A DNA stretch of 64,000 bases from Ornithinibacillus contaminans (GCF_001038425.2 NZ_LDPV02000050.1:62001-126000); one strand, 5' to 3'. Shown: positions 26,609-35,110, counted from the first letter of the stretch. Notes: generated by a model not told the origin, from the letters alone. Made by a program: numbers and translations.

Positions 26609-28337
26609 ATCGCCTCCTCTTACTTATCAATTTGGTTGATTTTCGAACTACATTCAGAATATAAATACCAAACATCAGCACTGCAAAAAATCCTGCCCCA
26701 ACCATGATAAAGAGCCCGTTTCTCGTAATGGTTAGTAAACGATAGACTAATAAATCACTAGAATTAGTGTACAGCCCAATATAATTAATATCTGTACGAA
26801 TCTCGCCATCTTTGGACACTATCGTGACATAGGGTGCTTGCACCTCGTTTTCTCTTGCTTTCAGATCGATCCACTCAATCCCAGGAATCTTTTCCATTTC
26901 GTCCAATAAAGCAATAAATTGTTCCACTCCCAAATAAGGATGATAGAATCCTGCAAGCATTCCGTCACGGACAAACGAGTAGTTTGTGATTGCCTCTCCT
27001 ATTTTCTCAATAGCTAGTGGGTCGTTCGGTTGCACATACCCTAAAGTCTCAGGCAATAACGACATCCCATGAAGAAAGGTGGGCTCTGTCATATAGGGAG
27101 CTGTCGCCATGATTTCCCAATTCTCATCACTTGTTTGAATTTGTCCACTATAGGTAGAAAAATGCTCCGCTACTTTCTTATAGCCGTTTTGAGACATCGT
27201 GTAATGCGGTGCTTCAAAGGCTAATGGATAAATTCCATAATTGGCTAACTCTTGGATGCCCTTGGTAAGCTTTCGTTCAATATAGGCTGACTCAAAATCC
27301 AATTGCTGTTTTTGATAGGCTTCATATTCCTGAGCAGAATCAAAATCCGCCTCTGTCCTCCGCACGACCTCCTCATCTGCTTCATGATAAATCGGCATAT
27401 TATTCTCGACATCCCAAAATTCAAACCCCTCACCCGTCTCACTTGCACGGAACTGATGCGTATAACCATGCATCACAACACTGCCGCCATTTTCTTGCAT
27501 GTATTGGAGCACGTTTAGTAGTGCTGGTGAATCCGCTAATTTATATTCCTTTTTCGTTTCCGGATTGATGTAAACCGGGATTACCGCAATCATATACGGG
27601 ATTTCCCGCCTTTTTAATTCTTGGGCAATAGCTAATAACTTATCCGGATCTACCTTGGGGTGAACATCTTCTAACCGAATATAAGCAGGGTGTAGGTTCT
27701 GGTGCTCTGTCTGAAATACTTCATGAAGCACTTCCCCTAAAACGATGGTTAATTGGCCCTGAATATCCTCTGAGGCGTAATAATAGTTTTCATTTTGTCT
27801 AACAACTAATGGATGCTTCACGTCATCGCCATATGTAGCACTTACCAGGACTTCTGCTGATGAATCCTTTTGGAAGGTATGTATAGTATGTGCTGTAACG
27901 CGAATCGATTTAGCTTCCTGCTGAGTAAATATTACTCTTGTAAAGAGTCCGTTCCCGTCAGGCTTAGGCTTTACAAAGGCATATCGTTTTCCTAACTGCT
28001 CGACATTATAGCCTAATGCCATCGTCACGCCATCATAATTTTCCAATAGTCGAGCAGTATTTTCCGGCAGTGTTTCCTTAACGTGACCAAAATAAAATAA
28101 GTGCGTCACTCCTTTTAGATGGGCTTCCTCTACTTCAGACACCGGTACAAACGTGCTATCCTCGGAAAAATGACCCAGCAGAAGATCTAGCTGACGCACA
28201 TGCTCATCTAGTAGCTCTCCTTCTGCAGAGAAGATGACAAGTACCTTTGGTGCTTGCTCTGCCATTACGACAGGCATGTTAAGAATCATCATTATCAAGC
28301 AACCAGCCAGAAACAGTGTCAATACCCGCCTCATCAT
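26598..28337 (-). CDS. DUF2334 polysaccharide-deacetylase-like protein, copy B
   Basis: 579 residues: signal peptide ending near VVMA, a Rossmann-like domain of about 200 residues, a deacetylase-like (NodB-fold) DUF2334 domain with IRLEDVHPKVD, GGSVVMHGYTHQF and FEAPHYTMSQNGY, and one C-terminal membrane helix (FIMVGAGFFAVLMFGIYIL). Similar to YdaL of Bacillus. Probably deacetylates the exopolysaccharide at the outer face of the membrane. GAGGAGGATACAAG precedes the ATG. A paralogue of the gene just upstream, so this looks like a tandem duplication. Confidence 0.88.
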   Translation of the reverse strand: MMRRVLTLFLAGCLIMMILNMPVVMAEQAPKVLVIFSAEGELLDEHVRQLDLLLGHFSEDSTFVPVSEVEEAHLKGVTHLFYFGHVKETLPENTARLLENYDGVTMALGYNVEQLGKRYAFVKPKPDGNGLFTRVIFTQQEAKSIRVTAHTIHTFQKDSSAEVLVSATYGDDVKHPLVVRQNENYYYASEDIQGQLTIVLGEVLHEVFQTEHQNLHPAYIRLEDVHPKVDPDKLLAIAQELKRREIPYMIAVIPVYINPETKKEYKLADSPALLNVLQYMQENGGSVVMHGYTHQFRASETGEGFEFWDVENNMPIYHEADEEVVRRTEADFDSAQEYEAYQKQQLDFESAYIERKLTKGIQELANYGIYPLAFEAPHYTMSQNGYKKVAEHFSTYSGQIQTSDENWEIMATAPYMTEPTFLHGMSLLPETLGYVQPNDPLAIEKIGEAITNYSFVRDGMLAGFYHPYLGVEQFIALLDEMEKIPGIEWIDLKARENEVQAPYVTIVSKDGEIRTDINYIGLYTNSSDLLVYRLLTITRNGLFIMVGAGFFAVLMFGIYILNVVRKSTKLISKRRRYVG

Positions 28338-28389
28338 CTTGTATCCTCCTCTTTTTCGTCGGTTCTTAATAAAGAACAGCGAGACAGAA

Positions 28390-30105
28390 CTAGTTATTCG
28401 TCCGAGAAATCATCCGGTAGGAGAGTACCAGGATAATAACCATCAGGATTCCACCAATAACAATCAATCGAATTGTCCCTGTTCCTACGGTAATAAAATC
28501 AGTAATTCGGTGGGCACTCGTCAACCGCTGCTTGTTATCCACTTGTTCCGGTGTGCTGATGGATACCTCTCCATCACTAGTTTCAATGGTTAGCCCGTTA
28601 ACTGTGACGGTATTTGTTCTATCACTAAGGTTCATCCACTCTACTGCAGGGATTTTCTCCATTTCCTGGATTAGTTCCACCAGCCCCTCTTTTCCTAAAA
28701 ACGGATGGTAAAAACCACTAATAATTCCGTCTCTAACCATAATCGATTCTTGAATACGGTCCTTAACTTCCATCATAGATGATGGTTCACCATAGCGAAT
28801 ATATCGAATCGTTTCCGGTATCAAGGTCATGCCATGTAAAAAGGGAGGTGTAGTAATTGTTGGTGCTTCTGACATCACACGCCAATCCTGATCACTTAGC
28901 TGAATTTGGCCGATATACGTAGAGAAATAAGTTGAAATAATCCGATAGCCATTTTGGCTCATTGCATAATGTGGTGCTTCAAAGGCAATTGGATATATCC
29001 CATACGCAACCAGTTCCTGTATTCCCCTTTCTAGGATATTTTGGATATATGTCGTCTCAAACGCTTGTTTTTCATTGATGTAGTTGGTGTACGCTTGTTC
29101 GGTTAGAAAATCTTCCCTTGTCTTCATTACCGCTTCTTCGCCAGGAGGAAAATAAACCGGCTGATTCTGCTCCTTGTTCCAGAACTCAAATCCTTCTCCG
29201 GTTTCTGTATCCCCATATTGATCGGTGTATCCATGAAAGACAATACTTCCCCCGTTCGCTTGCATGAACTTCAGTGTTTGTACTAAGCCGGGATTCTCTG
29301 ACAAATGATATTCTTCTTCTGTAGCAGGATTCCGGTAAACCGGTGTAACCGAAACGAGATATGGTATTTGTTGCTGCTTTAAATAGTCCGCAATTTCCTG
29401 CAAGACCGTTGCATCAAGTTTTGGATTGACATCCTCTAATCGTAATAATGCCATTGTTTTTGCGTCATGATTGGCTGCAAAGAAATCATGCATGGCTTCT
29501 GCTATACTGGCGGACACTGGAGCGTATAATGTCGTTGTGGCCAGATAATAATTCCCGTTTTTCTCCAGTAACAAGGGATAGTCCTGCTCGGCATGATTGA
29601 CTTGAAGCACCATATTTACACCGAATTCTTCCTGTATCGGCTCTAATAGCTGTAACTGTTCTACCGAAATGCGTTGATTCTCACTATTCGTCAGCGTGAT
29701 TTCGTCGAGTGTACGCAAAGTAAGGTTCACTATGAATGGATATTTTTGCGTAAACTGCTCAGCATTGTACCCAATCGCAAAAATCGGATATGGAAAAGCA
29801 TTGACCTCCTGTACCAACTCTAGCGGTAGCTGCTCTTTAACTTGACCAACGTACACAAGATGGGTGACACCCGCCAAATCGGAAGCACGGAAATCAGCTG
29901 TTTGTTTATAGGTTATCATTGTCGTAAAATGGGCAAGGATAAGCTCTAATAGCCGAAGCTGTTCATTCTGTTCACCCTCTTCTGATGAATAGACGACTAA
30001 AACGCTTGGAGTATCTTGTTCCACTGATGATGCAAAAACAAGATTAGGGGTGGCAAAAGCGATCATTACAAGTATTAACACAATCAACATTTTTTTCTTT
30101 TGCAC
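28390..30105 (-). CDS. DUF2334 polysaccharide-deacetylase-like protein, copy A
   Basis: 572 residues with the same plan as the next gene: signal peptide (KKKMLIVLILVMIAFATP..., cut near VFA), N-terminal domain, DUF2334 domain with LRLEDVNPKLD, GGSIVFHGYTDQYG and FEAPHYAMSQNGY, and a C-terminal helix. The position equivalent to the second His of HGYTHQ in the paralogue is Asp here (HGYTDQ), so metal binding may differ between the copies. Start chosen at GTG 30103-30105 after GTGGGGTGTACAAG; the ATG at 30144 lies at or before the likely transcription start. First gene of the operon. Confidence 0.87.
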   Translation of the reverse strand: MQKKKMLIVLILVMIAFATPNLVFASSVEQDTPSVLVVYSSEEGEQNEQLRLLELILAHFTTMITYKQTADFRASDLAGVTHLVYVGQVKEQLPLELVQEVNAFPYPIFAIGYNAEQFTQKYPFIVNLTLRTLDEITLTNSENQRISVEQLQLLEPIQEEFGVNMVLQVNHAEQDYPLLLEKNGNYYLATTTLYAPVSASIAEAMHDFFAANHDAKTMALLRLEDVNPKLDATVLQEIADYLKQQQIPYLVSVTPVYRNPATEEEYHLSENPGLVQTLKFMQANGGSIVFHGYTDQYGDTETGEGFEFWNKEQNQPVYFPPGEEAVMKTREDFLTEQAYTNYINEKQAFETTYIQNILERGIQELVAYGIYPIAFEAPHYAMSQNGYRIISTYFSTYIGQIQLSDQDWRVMSEAPTITTPPFLHGMTLIPETIRYIRYGEPSSMMEVKDRIQESIMVRDGIISGFYHPFLGKEGLVELIQEMEKIPAVEWMNLSDRTNTVTVNGLTIETSDGEVSISTPEQVDNKQRLTSAHRITDFITVGTGTIRLIVIGGILMVIILVLSYRMISRTNN

Positions 30106-30130
30106 CTTGTACACCCCACTCGTTTTGTTT

Positions 30131-30160
30131 GTTATAAAGAACATATATTAATTCTATCAA
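30131..30160 (-). promoter_or_regulatory. Candidate sigma-A promoter of the exopolysaccharide operon
   Basis: TTGATA, 18-base spacer, TATAAC on the minus strand; start of transcription about 30124, just before the GTG start. Confidence 0.6.
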
Positions 30161-30223
30161 GAACGCAAGGGGTTTATGTAATTTTTAAACGTTTATTTCT
30201 TAAAAATATGAAAGACTACATGC

Positions 30224-30264
30224 AAAAAAAGCGATACCCCTTATCAAAGGAGAATCACTTTTTT
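30224..30264. terminator. Probable terminator of the coiled-coil gene
   Basis: AAAAAAGCGAT / ATCACTTTTTT with an inner CCTT/AAGG pairing; one mismatch in the stem. Confidence 0.65.
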
Positions 30265-30275
30265 GCTGGTGTCAT

Positions 30276-31025
30276 TTACTTGTTACTGTCTTCTTTTTTC
30301 TGGTTCAGCATCATTAAGGTGACAGGTTTTTCCGTTCCCGTTAACAATTTATACATAATGGAGGATGTGAATTTATAGCCCTCTTCAATCTTATCAGCCA
30401 CAAATCCAGTTCGCTCGTAAAGGATCGAGCGCAAATTGCTTAGCTGACGATAGGTTTTTTCCAAGGTTGCCTCTTGATTTTCAACTGTTGTGATAACATT
30501 ATCCTGCTTTTCTCCTTGTCGTTCAAGCTCATCTGATATTGTTTTATATAAGGCCACTAATTCATTAATTTTTTCGGTTAACTCCGTATTGGAATGTTCA
30601 TAAGCTGTTAATTGGTTCACTATTGCATCATTGGATTTACTGATTTGCTCGATTTCCGTCTTTAATCCTTCGTTCAAAATGGTGTCCTTTGCCAGCATTT
30701 CCTGAAGCTCATGGTTATTATTTTCTAGCATATTCAACCACTCCTTCGCTTGTAATTCAAACTTCTCCTGTTTCAGCGTTCGTGCGTTCAATTCTTGAAG
30801 GTGATTTGTCATATCACGCCATCTCGCATCCTCCGTAAATTGCCTTCGTTGCGATGACCGTTTAAACGCCTGCAGCGATTCACTTAAGGACGAATTAATC
30901 TTTTGCTGTTCTTTAAACAATTCATCCAGGAATTCTGATTTATAATAGCCTTGGTTTGGTTCTTTTATTTCCTGATTCGTTTTATATAAATTCGGATGGT
31001 TCTCGCGATTAATAAATATTCCCAT
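30276..31025 (-). CDS. Coiled-coil protein of unknown function
   Basis: 249 residues, mostly heptad-like helix (LQELNARTLKQEKFELQAK, LAKDTILNEGLKTEIEQI, ELVALYKTISDELERQGEK), ending in a basic tail; no membrane segment or signal peptide. Start chosen at the ATG at 31023-31025, nine bases after TAGGAG; a TTG three codons upstream is less likely. Lies directly upstream of the exopolysaccharide operon but is separated by a probable terminator and that operon's own promoter. Not recognised; a scaffold or polar-localisation role would be a guess. Confidence 0.78.
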   Translation of the reverse strand: MGIFINRENHPNLYKTNQEIKEPNQGYYKSEFLDELFKEQQKINSSLSESLQAFKRSSQRRQFTEDARWRDMTNHLQELNARTLKQEKFELQAKEWLNMLENNNHELQEMLAKDTILNEGLKTEIEQISKSNDAIVNQLTAYEHSNTELTEKINELVALYKTISDELERQGEKQDNVITTVENQEATLEKTYRQLSNLRSILYERTGFVADKIEEGYKFTSSIMYKLLTGTEKPVTLMMLNQKKEDSNK

Positions 31026-31127
31026 CTTCCACAACTCCTAACATAGGCACTTCTTTCAGTACGTATTTCATTAGCGATACTTCATCATATGTAAAGACTC
31101 GTGAATAGGGGACAATGCAATCATAAA
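31009..31127 (-). pseudogene. Possible 3' remnant of a gene interrupted by repeat R3
   Basis: A frame without a usable start reads SFYDCIVPYSRVFTYDEV followed by SLMKYVLKEVPMLGVV and EDGNIY, then stop at 31009-31011, overlapping the start of the coiled-coil gene. Codon choice looks coding. Its upstream side merges into repeat R3, and the frame stays open through the repeat to about 31222 without ATG, GTG or TTG. This suggests that a repeat arrived in, or replaced, the 5' part of a small gene. An in-frame ATG would leave only 20 codons. Uncertain. Confidence 0.4.
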
Positions 31128-31252
31128 AAGAGCCTGTGACATAAGTACTTTTGACAAGATAAACTCCGAATTTGCGCGTAATACCCGCTTCGGGAATTGG
31201 TGCATGGTTCGAAATTTTATCTTTTCATTTTACTTATGTCCCTGGCTCTTTA
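31128..31252. repeat. Palindromic intergenic repeat (copy R3)
   Basis: Outer arms AAGAGCCTGTGACATAAGT and ACTTATGTCCCTGGCTCTT, inner arms GATAAACTCCGAA and TTCGAAATTTTATC, centre AATACCCGCTTCGGGAATTG. Confidence 0.82.
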
Positions 31253-31281
31253 AAAACTATGGTCCTACACAAGGAACGCTA

Positions 31282-31428
31282 TTAATCTTTTCGGTTTAAA
31301 TATTCATCTTGCTTTTCATCACCATGAACAGAGCTATTTTTAAATTGACTCTTCCGTCCATTTCGATGTTCGCCATGATTTCGGTTTTCCTTAAACATAT
31401 TATTAAAATCCTTTTCTTTATTAACCAT
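31282..31428 (-). CDS. Small hydrophilic protein, 48 residues
   Basis: ATG at 31426-31428 preceded by GGGAGG at a spacing of eight. The product is very polar and rich in Asn, Lys, Glu and His (DFNNMFKENRNHGEHRNGRK), with no hydrophobic core, as in several small spore or stress proteins of Bacilli. The frame extends upstream through the 20-nt repeat array, but that extension is not expected to be translated. Not recognised; existence supported by the ribosome site only. Confidence 0.5.
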   Translation of the reverse strand: MVNKEKDFNNMFKENRNHGEHRNGRKSQFKNSSVHGDEKQDEYLNRKD

Positions 31429-31524
31429 TGCGATAGCCTCCCATTCCGTATTCATTATAGTTTTCGGAGTTAGGGAAAAGTTATACATGAAAGGAATGCT
31501 GTTTCGGTTGATTGTTTCGGACTG

Positions 31525-31672
31525 CTGCTGATGTTTTGTGATATCTGCTGATGTTCTTGGATTCCTGCTGATATTTTGCGTTATCTGCTGATGTTGCTTG
31601 ATTCCTGCTGATATTTTGAAATACCTGCTGATGTTGCTTGATTCCCGCTGATACTCACGCATAGCTGCTGAT
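31525..31672. repeat. 20-nt-period tandem array
   Basis: Eight copies of CTGCTGAT (one is CCGCTGAT) begin at 31525, 31545, 31565, 31585, 31605, 31625, 31645 and 31665: exactly 20 bases apart. The 12 bases between them alternate between two types, roughly GTTGCTTGATTC and ATTTTGNNNTAT. The array lies between the 48-residue gene and the stop codon of the FAD dehydrogenase, both read on the minus strand. The period is not a multiple of three. Confidence 0.95.
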
Positions 31673-31691
31673 CCCCTTCTCCAATGGGACC

Positions 31692-33347
31692 TTAACGCAA
31701 TTCTTCCGCCACACTCCGACCTGCTGTTCTACCGGAAAACAAGCATCCGCCTAAGAATGTTCCCTCTAAGGAACGATAGCCGTGGACACCGCCACCACCA
31801 AATCCAGATACTTCGCCAGCTGCATACAAGCCTGGGATTGGCTTCCCGTCCTTAGTTAGAACGCGGGCAGATAAGTCTGTTTGCAGACCACCTAACGTTT
31901 TTCTACTTAAAATATTTAATCGAACCGCAATTAATGGTCCGTTTTTCGGATCCAAAATTTTATGCGGTGAAGCTACGCGAATTAAATTATCGCCTCGATA
32001 GTTTCGCGCACCGCGTAATGCGGTTATTTGTAAATCCTTCGTGAATTTATTATCCATTTCTCTGTCTCTCGCAATAAGCTGTCTTTCGATTTCTGCTACA
32101 TCCAATAATTCCGCTCCTGTTAGCTCGTTCATGCCTTTCACTAACTCATCCAAGGTTGAGGCAACAATAAAGTCCGCACCATTATCCATAAATGCCTTCA
32201 CTGGAGCAGGTGGTCCTGGCAGCACTCGCGATAGGATTTTTCGAATGCTTTTTCCTGTTAAATCTGGATTCTGCTCTGAACCGGATAAGGCAAATTCTTT
32301 TTCAATTATTTTTTCCGTCAAAATAAACCAGGAATAGTCATAGCCTGTTTTCATAATTGCTTCTAATGTTCCTAACGTATCAAATCCGGGAAAATTTGGT
32401 GCCGGAAAACGCCGGCCAGTTGCATCTAACCAAATGGAAGATGGTCCTGGCAAAATCCGAATACCATGGGCTGGCCAAACGGGATTCCAGTTCTGAATCC
32501 CCTCCGTATAATGCCACATCCGATCGCGATTGACGATTCTTCCCCCGACCTTTTCGGCAATTTCCAACATCCGACCATCGACATGGGCCGGTACACCAGA
32601 AATCATCGATTGTGGCGGATTCCCGAGTCGGCTTGGCCAGTTTTTTCGAATCAGTTCAAAGTTCGCGCCAATTCCACCACTGGAGACAATCACTGCATCT
32701 GCCGTATAGTCAAAATCCCAGACGACCTCCCGGGAGCTTTCCTCACCACGCTGGACATCACTAGGCACCAGTACGACTCCACCAGCACCCACGACTCGTC
32801 CATTCTCCTCTAGTAAATAATCCACTCGGTGGCGCGGGCGATAGTCAACTAGCCCTATTTCCATATGGGCGCGCACTCGTTTTTCAAACGCTTCTACCAA
32901 GCTTGGTCCAGTACCCCAGACGATATGGAATCGTGGTACCGAATTCCCGTGACCTTCCGCTAAATAACCGCCACGCTCTGCCCAGCCAACGACTGGAAAG
33001 AAACGAATGCCATAGCTACGCAACCATTCCCGCTTCTCCCCAGCTGCAAAGTCCACGTACGCACGCGCCCATTGTTTCGCCCAGTAATCCTCATCATCCT
33101 CCCGATCAAAACCAGCCGTTCCTAACCAATCCTGCCAGGCTAAATCCTTAGAGTCTTTGATTCCCATTCGACGCTGTTCTGGAGAGTCGACTAAAAATAA
33201 ACCACCAAATGACCACCATGCCTGTCCACCCAATGACGCCTCTGGCTCCTGATCTACTAACAAAACCTTTCTCCCTGCATCGGCAAGCTCAGCAGTAGCA
33301 ACCAATCCTGCCAATCCCGCACCAACAACAATCGCATCATATTTCAC
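31692..33347 (-). CDS. FAD-binding dehydrogenase (3-ketosteroid-dehydrogenase/fumarate-reductase-like)
   Basis: 551-residue flavoprotein. N-terminal FAD motif VVGAGLAGLVATAELADAG (7-25), substrate-domain stretches ALRGARNYRGDNLIRV and RKTLGGLQTDLSARV, and the C-terminal FAD motif GLYAAGEVSGFGGGG. This architecture is that of KstD/fumarate-reductase-type enzymes, often annotated simply as FAD-binding dehydrogenase; the substrate is unknown. Monocistronic. No hairpin terminator follows; instead the 20-nt tandem array starts 20 bases after the stop codon. Confidence 0.9.
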   Translation of the reverse strand: MKYDAIVVGAGLAGLVATAELADAGRKVLLVDQEPEASLGGQAWWSFGGLFLVDSPEQRRMGIKDSKDLAWQDWLGTAGFDREDDEDYWAKQWARAYVDFAAGEKREWLRSYGIRFFPVVGWAERGGYLAEGHGNSVPRFHIVWGTGPSLVEAFEKRVRAHMEIGLVDYRPRHRVDYLLEENGRVVGAGGVVLVPSDVQRGEESSREVVWDFDYTADAVIVSSGGIGANFELIRKNWPSRLGNPPQSMISGVPAHVDGRMLEIAEKVGGRIVNRDRMWHYTEGIQNWNPVWPAHGIRILPGPSSIWLDATGRRFPAPNFPGFDTLGTLEAIMKTGYDYSWFILTEKIIEKEFALSGSEQNPDLTGKSIRKILSRVLPGPPAPVKAFMDNGADFIVASTLDELVKGMNELTGAELLDVAEIERQLIARDREMDNKFTKDLQITALRGARNYRGDNLIRVASPHKILDPKNGPLIAVRLNILSRKTLGGLQTDLSARVLTKDGKPIPGLYAAGEVSGFGGGGVHGYRSLEGTFLGGCLFSGRTAGRSVAEELR

Positions 33348-33510
33348 TGTAAAATCCCCCCACCTATTATGGACTAGCCAAAACGGTAGCCCTGCTACTT
33401 ACAGTATAGATTTTCCCCTACAACAGCACAATCAAATTTTAGAAAATTAAAAACAAAAGCACACTAGCAATATGGTACACTACAGATAAACCAAAAAATC
33501 AATTCTTGTA

Positions 33511-33539
33511 TGAAACATCTATCACGATCACCACGTCTA
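33511..33539 (+). promoter_or_regulatory. Candidate ECF-type promoter of the sigma operon
   Basis: TGAAAC (33511-33516), 17-base spacer, CGTCTA (33534-33539). This is the AAC/CGTC pattern of extracytoplasmic sigma factors such as Bacillus SigW, SigM or SigV, placed 32 bases before the GTG start, as expected for autoregulation. Confidence 0.7.
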
Positions 33540-33571
33540 CTATACGAGATAGGAAGTTAGGAGGAACTTGA

Positions 33572-34165
33572 GTGGGCCACTCGAAAGCTTTCCATCCGAC
33601 ATGCGATAAAGAAGACCTGGAAATCCTACAGTTAAATCCAACCCAGGCGATTGAAACAATAATGGAAGCGTATGGCGATGAAATTAAGCGATTAGTATAT
33701 ACCTATGTAAAAAACACTGCCGATACCGATGACATCACACAAGAAGTGTTTGTGACCATCTACCAAAAATTAAATACATTTCAAGGGAAATCGTCTTTAA
33801 AAAGCTGGATCTATGCGATTGCCATTAATAAAAGTAAGGATTATTTACGAAGCTGGCAAGCGCGTAATAAACGCCTGCGCGAAAGACTTGCTCAATCCTC
33901 TCATGAAATCGTAAGGCAAGAAGCTACTCCTGAAGAGAAATCCGTACAAAAGGATCATGCTAGTGAGCTATTAGCAACCGTCATGGACTTACCAGTGAAA
34001 TACCGGGAAGTGATTATTTTATTCTACTTTAAGGAATTATCGATAAAAGAAATTAGTAGTGTATTAAAGTTGAATGAAGCTACTGTTCGAACAAGACTAA
34101 ATCGAGGTCGGGCAAAATTGAAGGAATGCTTATCTCCAGAAAGGGGTGGTGCAAGCCATGGATGA
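33572..34165 (+). CDS. ECF RNA polymerase sigma factor
   Basis: 197 residues. Sigma region 2 (LVYTYVKNTADTDDITQEVF and SLKSWIYAIAINKSKDYLRS) and region 4 (VKYREVIILFYFKELSIKEI, TVRTRLNRGRAKLKE) are clear and complete; no region 3, as usual for ECF factors. Start is GTG at 33572, seven bases after AGGAGG. The stop overlaps the start of the next gene (ATGGATGA), typical of a sigma/anti-sigma pair. An ECF-like promoter just upstream suggests it transcribes its own operon. Which stress it answers is unknown. Confidence 0.93.
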   Translation: MGHSKAFHPTCDKEDLEILQLNPTQAIETIMEAYGDEIKRLVYTYVKNTADTDDITQEVFVTIYQKLNTFQGKSSLKSWIYAIAINKSKDYLRSWQARNKRLRERLAQSSHEIVRQEATPEEKSVQKDHASELLATVMDLPVKYREVIILFYFKELSIKEISSVLKLNEATVRTRLNRGRAKLKECLSPERGGASHG

Positions 34166-34868
34166 GCAGTTAAAAGAATTAAAGAAACCGTTTGAAAATA
34201 GTATTCCAACTTCCTTTTCAGAGACTGATAAGCAGGCGATTCGCAGCAAAATAAACAACCTAAAGCAAATACCAGCCCGCAGGCGATTTTCTTATTATCC
34301 AACAGTGATTACTGGAGCAGTGCTTGCATTTGCAATTCTTATTTTTGCCATTACGATGTACAATCAACCAAATCGCTTTGCTAATTTTAGTAATGATGAG
34401 GCGGCAGAAAGCGGTGAGGAGGCAAGCATCGAAATGCGGATGGAGTCATTTGATAGTGGTGCTGCAGAATCATCGGATACCGAAAATAGTGTGACCATAG
34501 CAGAGGATTCCGTGACCCGTACGATTTTCAATCCTAAGGACGCACAAAACAACGCGCTGGCTAAGGATGTTCAACAAAATGGTGATACGTCTATTATTAC
34601 CTTTGACGGTTCACCGCTAACAGGAAGCTTTGTCACTACGGATACAGCCTTGCAATTTATCCCTAATCCTGAATCCTTACTACAAATACCAGTTGCAACT
34701 GGAGACGTTGAAAAGGCAATTCCAATTTATGTAGCGAACGAAGAATTCGTTCAGGCGAATTATGACGTGGAGAGCGCAAGCGAAATCACCTTAGATGTGA
34801 CGGACGTAACATATCACTATTCCCCAGAAGGATCTAAAATATATTTGAAAATTAGAGAAGAACAATAA
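34158..34868 (+). CDS. Probable membrane anti-sigma factor
   Basis: 236 residues: a short cytoplasmic N-terminus of about 45 residues, a single membrane helix (TVITGAVLAFAILIFAITMY), then an acidic, Ser/Glu-rich linker and an outer domain (TIFNPKDAQNN..., DVTDVTYHYSPEGSKIYLKI). This topology and its overlap with the sigma gene are those of anti-sigma factors that hold an ECF sigma at the membrane. No ZAS zinc motif or RsgI/RsiW signature is seen, so the family is unclear. ATG at 34158 chosen; a GTG four codons earlier is also possible. Confidence 0.75.
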   Translation: MDEQLKELKKPFENSIPTSFSETDKQAIRSKINNLKQIPARRRFSYYPTVITGAVLAFAILIFAITMYNQPNRFANFSNDEAAESGEEASIEMRMESFDSGAAESSDTENSVTIAEDSVTRTIFNPKDAQNNALAKDVQQNGDTSIITFDGSPLTGSFVTTDTALQFIPNPESLLQIPVATGDVEKAIPIYVANEEFVQANYDVESASEITLDVTDVTYHYSPEGSKIYLKIREEQ

Positions 34869-34871
34869 ACC

Positions 34872-34907
34872 AAAAATCCGCAACCCACTTAGGGTTACGG
34901 ATTTTTT
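34872..34907. terminator. Bidirectional terminator
   Basis: AAATCCG-AACCC / GGGTT-CGGATTT stem with flanking A-run and T-run, between convergent genes. Confidence 0.93.
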
Positions 34908-35110
34908 CATTCTGCACGAGGTGCACTATCAAATCCTATTTTCCGATGTGTTCCATCACAAAACGGTTTTATAGCGGATTGCCCACACCGACATAGGGAA
35001 AAGCTTTTTTTCGTTTCAAATACATTACCTTCTGCATCGACTAACTCCACATCACCAGTAATGCGGTACGACCCATTATCATTAACTTTAATAACTACCT
35101 TTTCACTCAT
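34907..35110 (-). CDS. CDGSH iron-sulfur domain protein
   Basis: 67 residues with the complete 2Fe-2S signature C-x-C-x2-S-x3-P-x-C-D-G-x-H (SLCRCGQSAIKPFCDGTHR), which coordinates the cluster with three Cys and one His. These MitoNEET-like small proteins take part in cluster transfer or redox sensing in the cytoplasm. GAAGGGTGAGACGTT precedes the ATG. The stop codon lies in the terminator shared with the sigma operon. Confidence 0.93.
   Translation of the reverse strand: MSEKVVIKVNDNGSYRITGDVELVDAEGNVFETKKSFSLCRCGQSAIKPFCDGTHRKIGFDSAPRAE

Noticed and set aside
31429-31662. N-terminal extension of the 48-residue protein through the repeat array
   Set aside because: The 20-nt period forces the reading frame to rotate, giving an Asn/Gln/Ser-rich nonsense peptide; the good ribosome site belongs to the inner ATG.
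31525-31672. CRISPR array
   Set aside because: The constant part is only 8 bases and the fillers are 12 bases and themselves repeat in two types; no cas genes are nearby.
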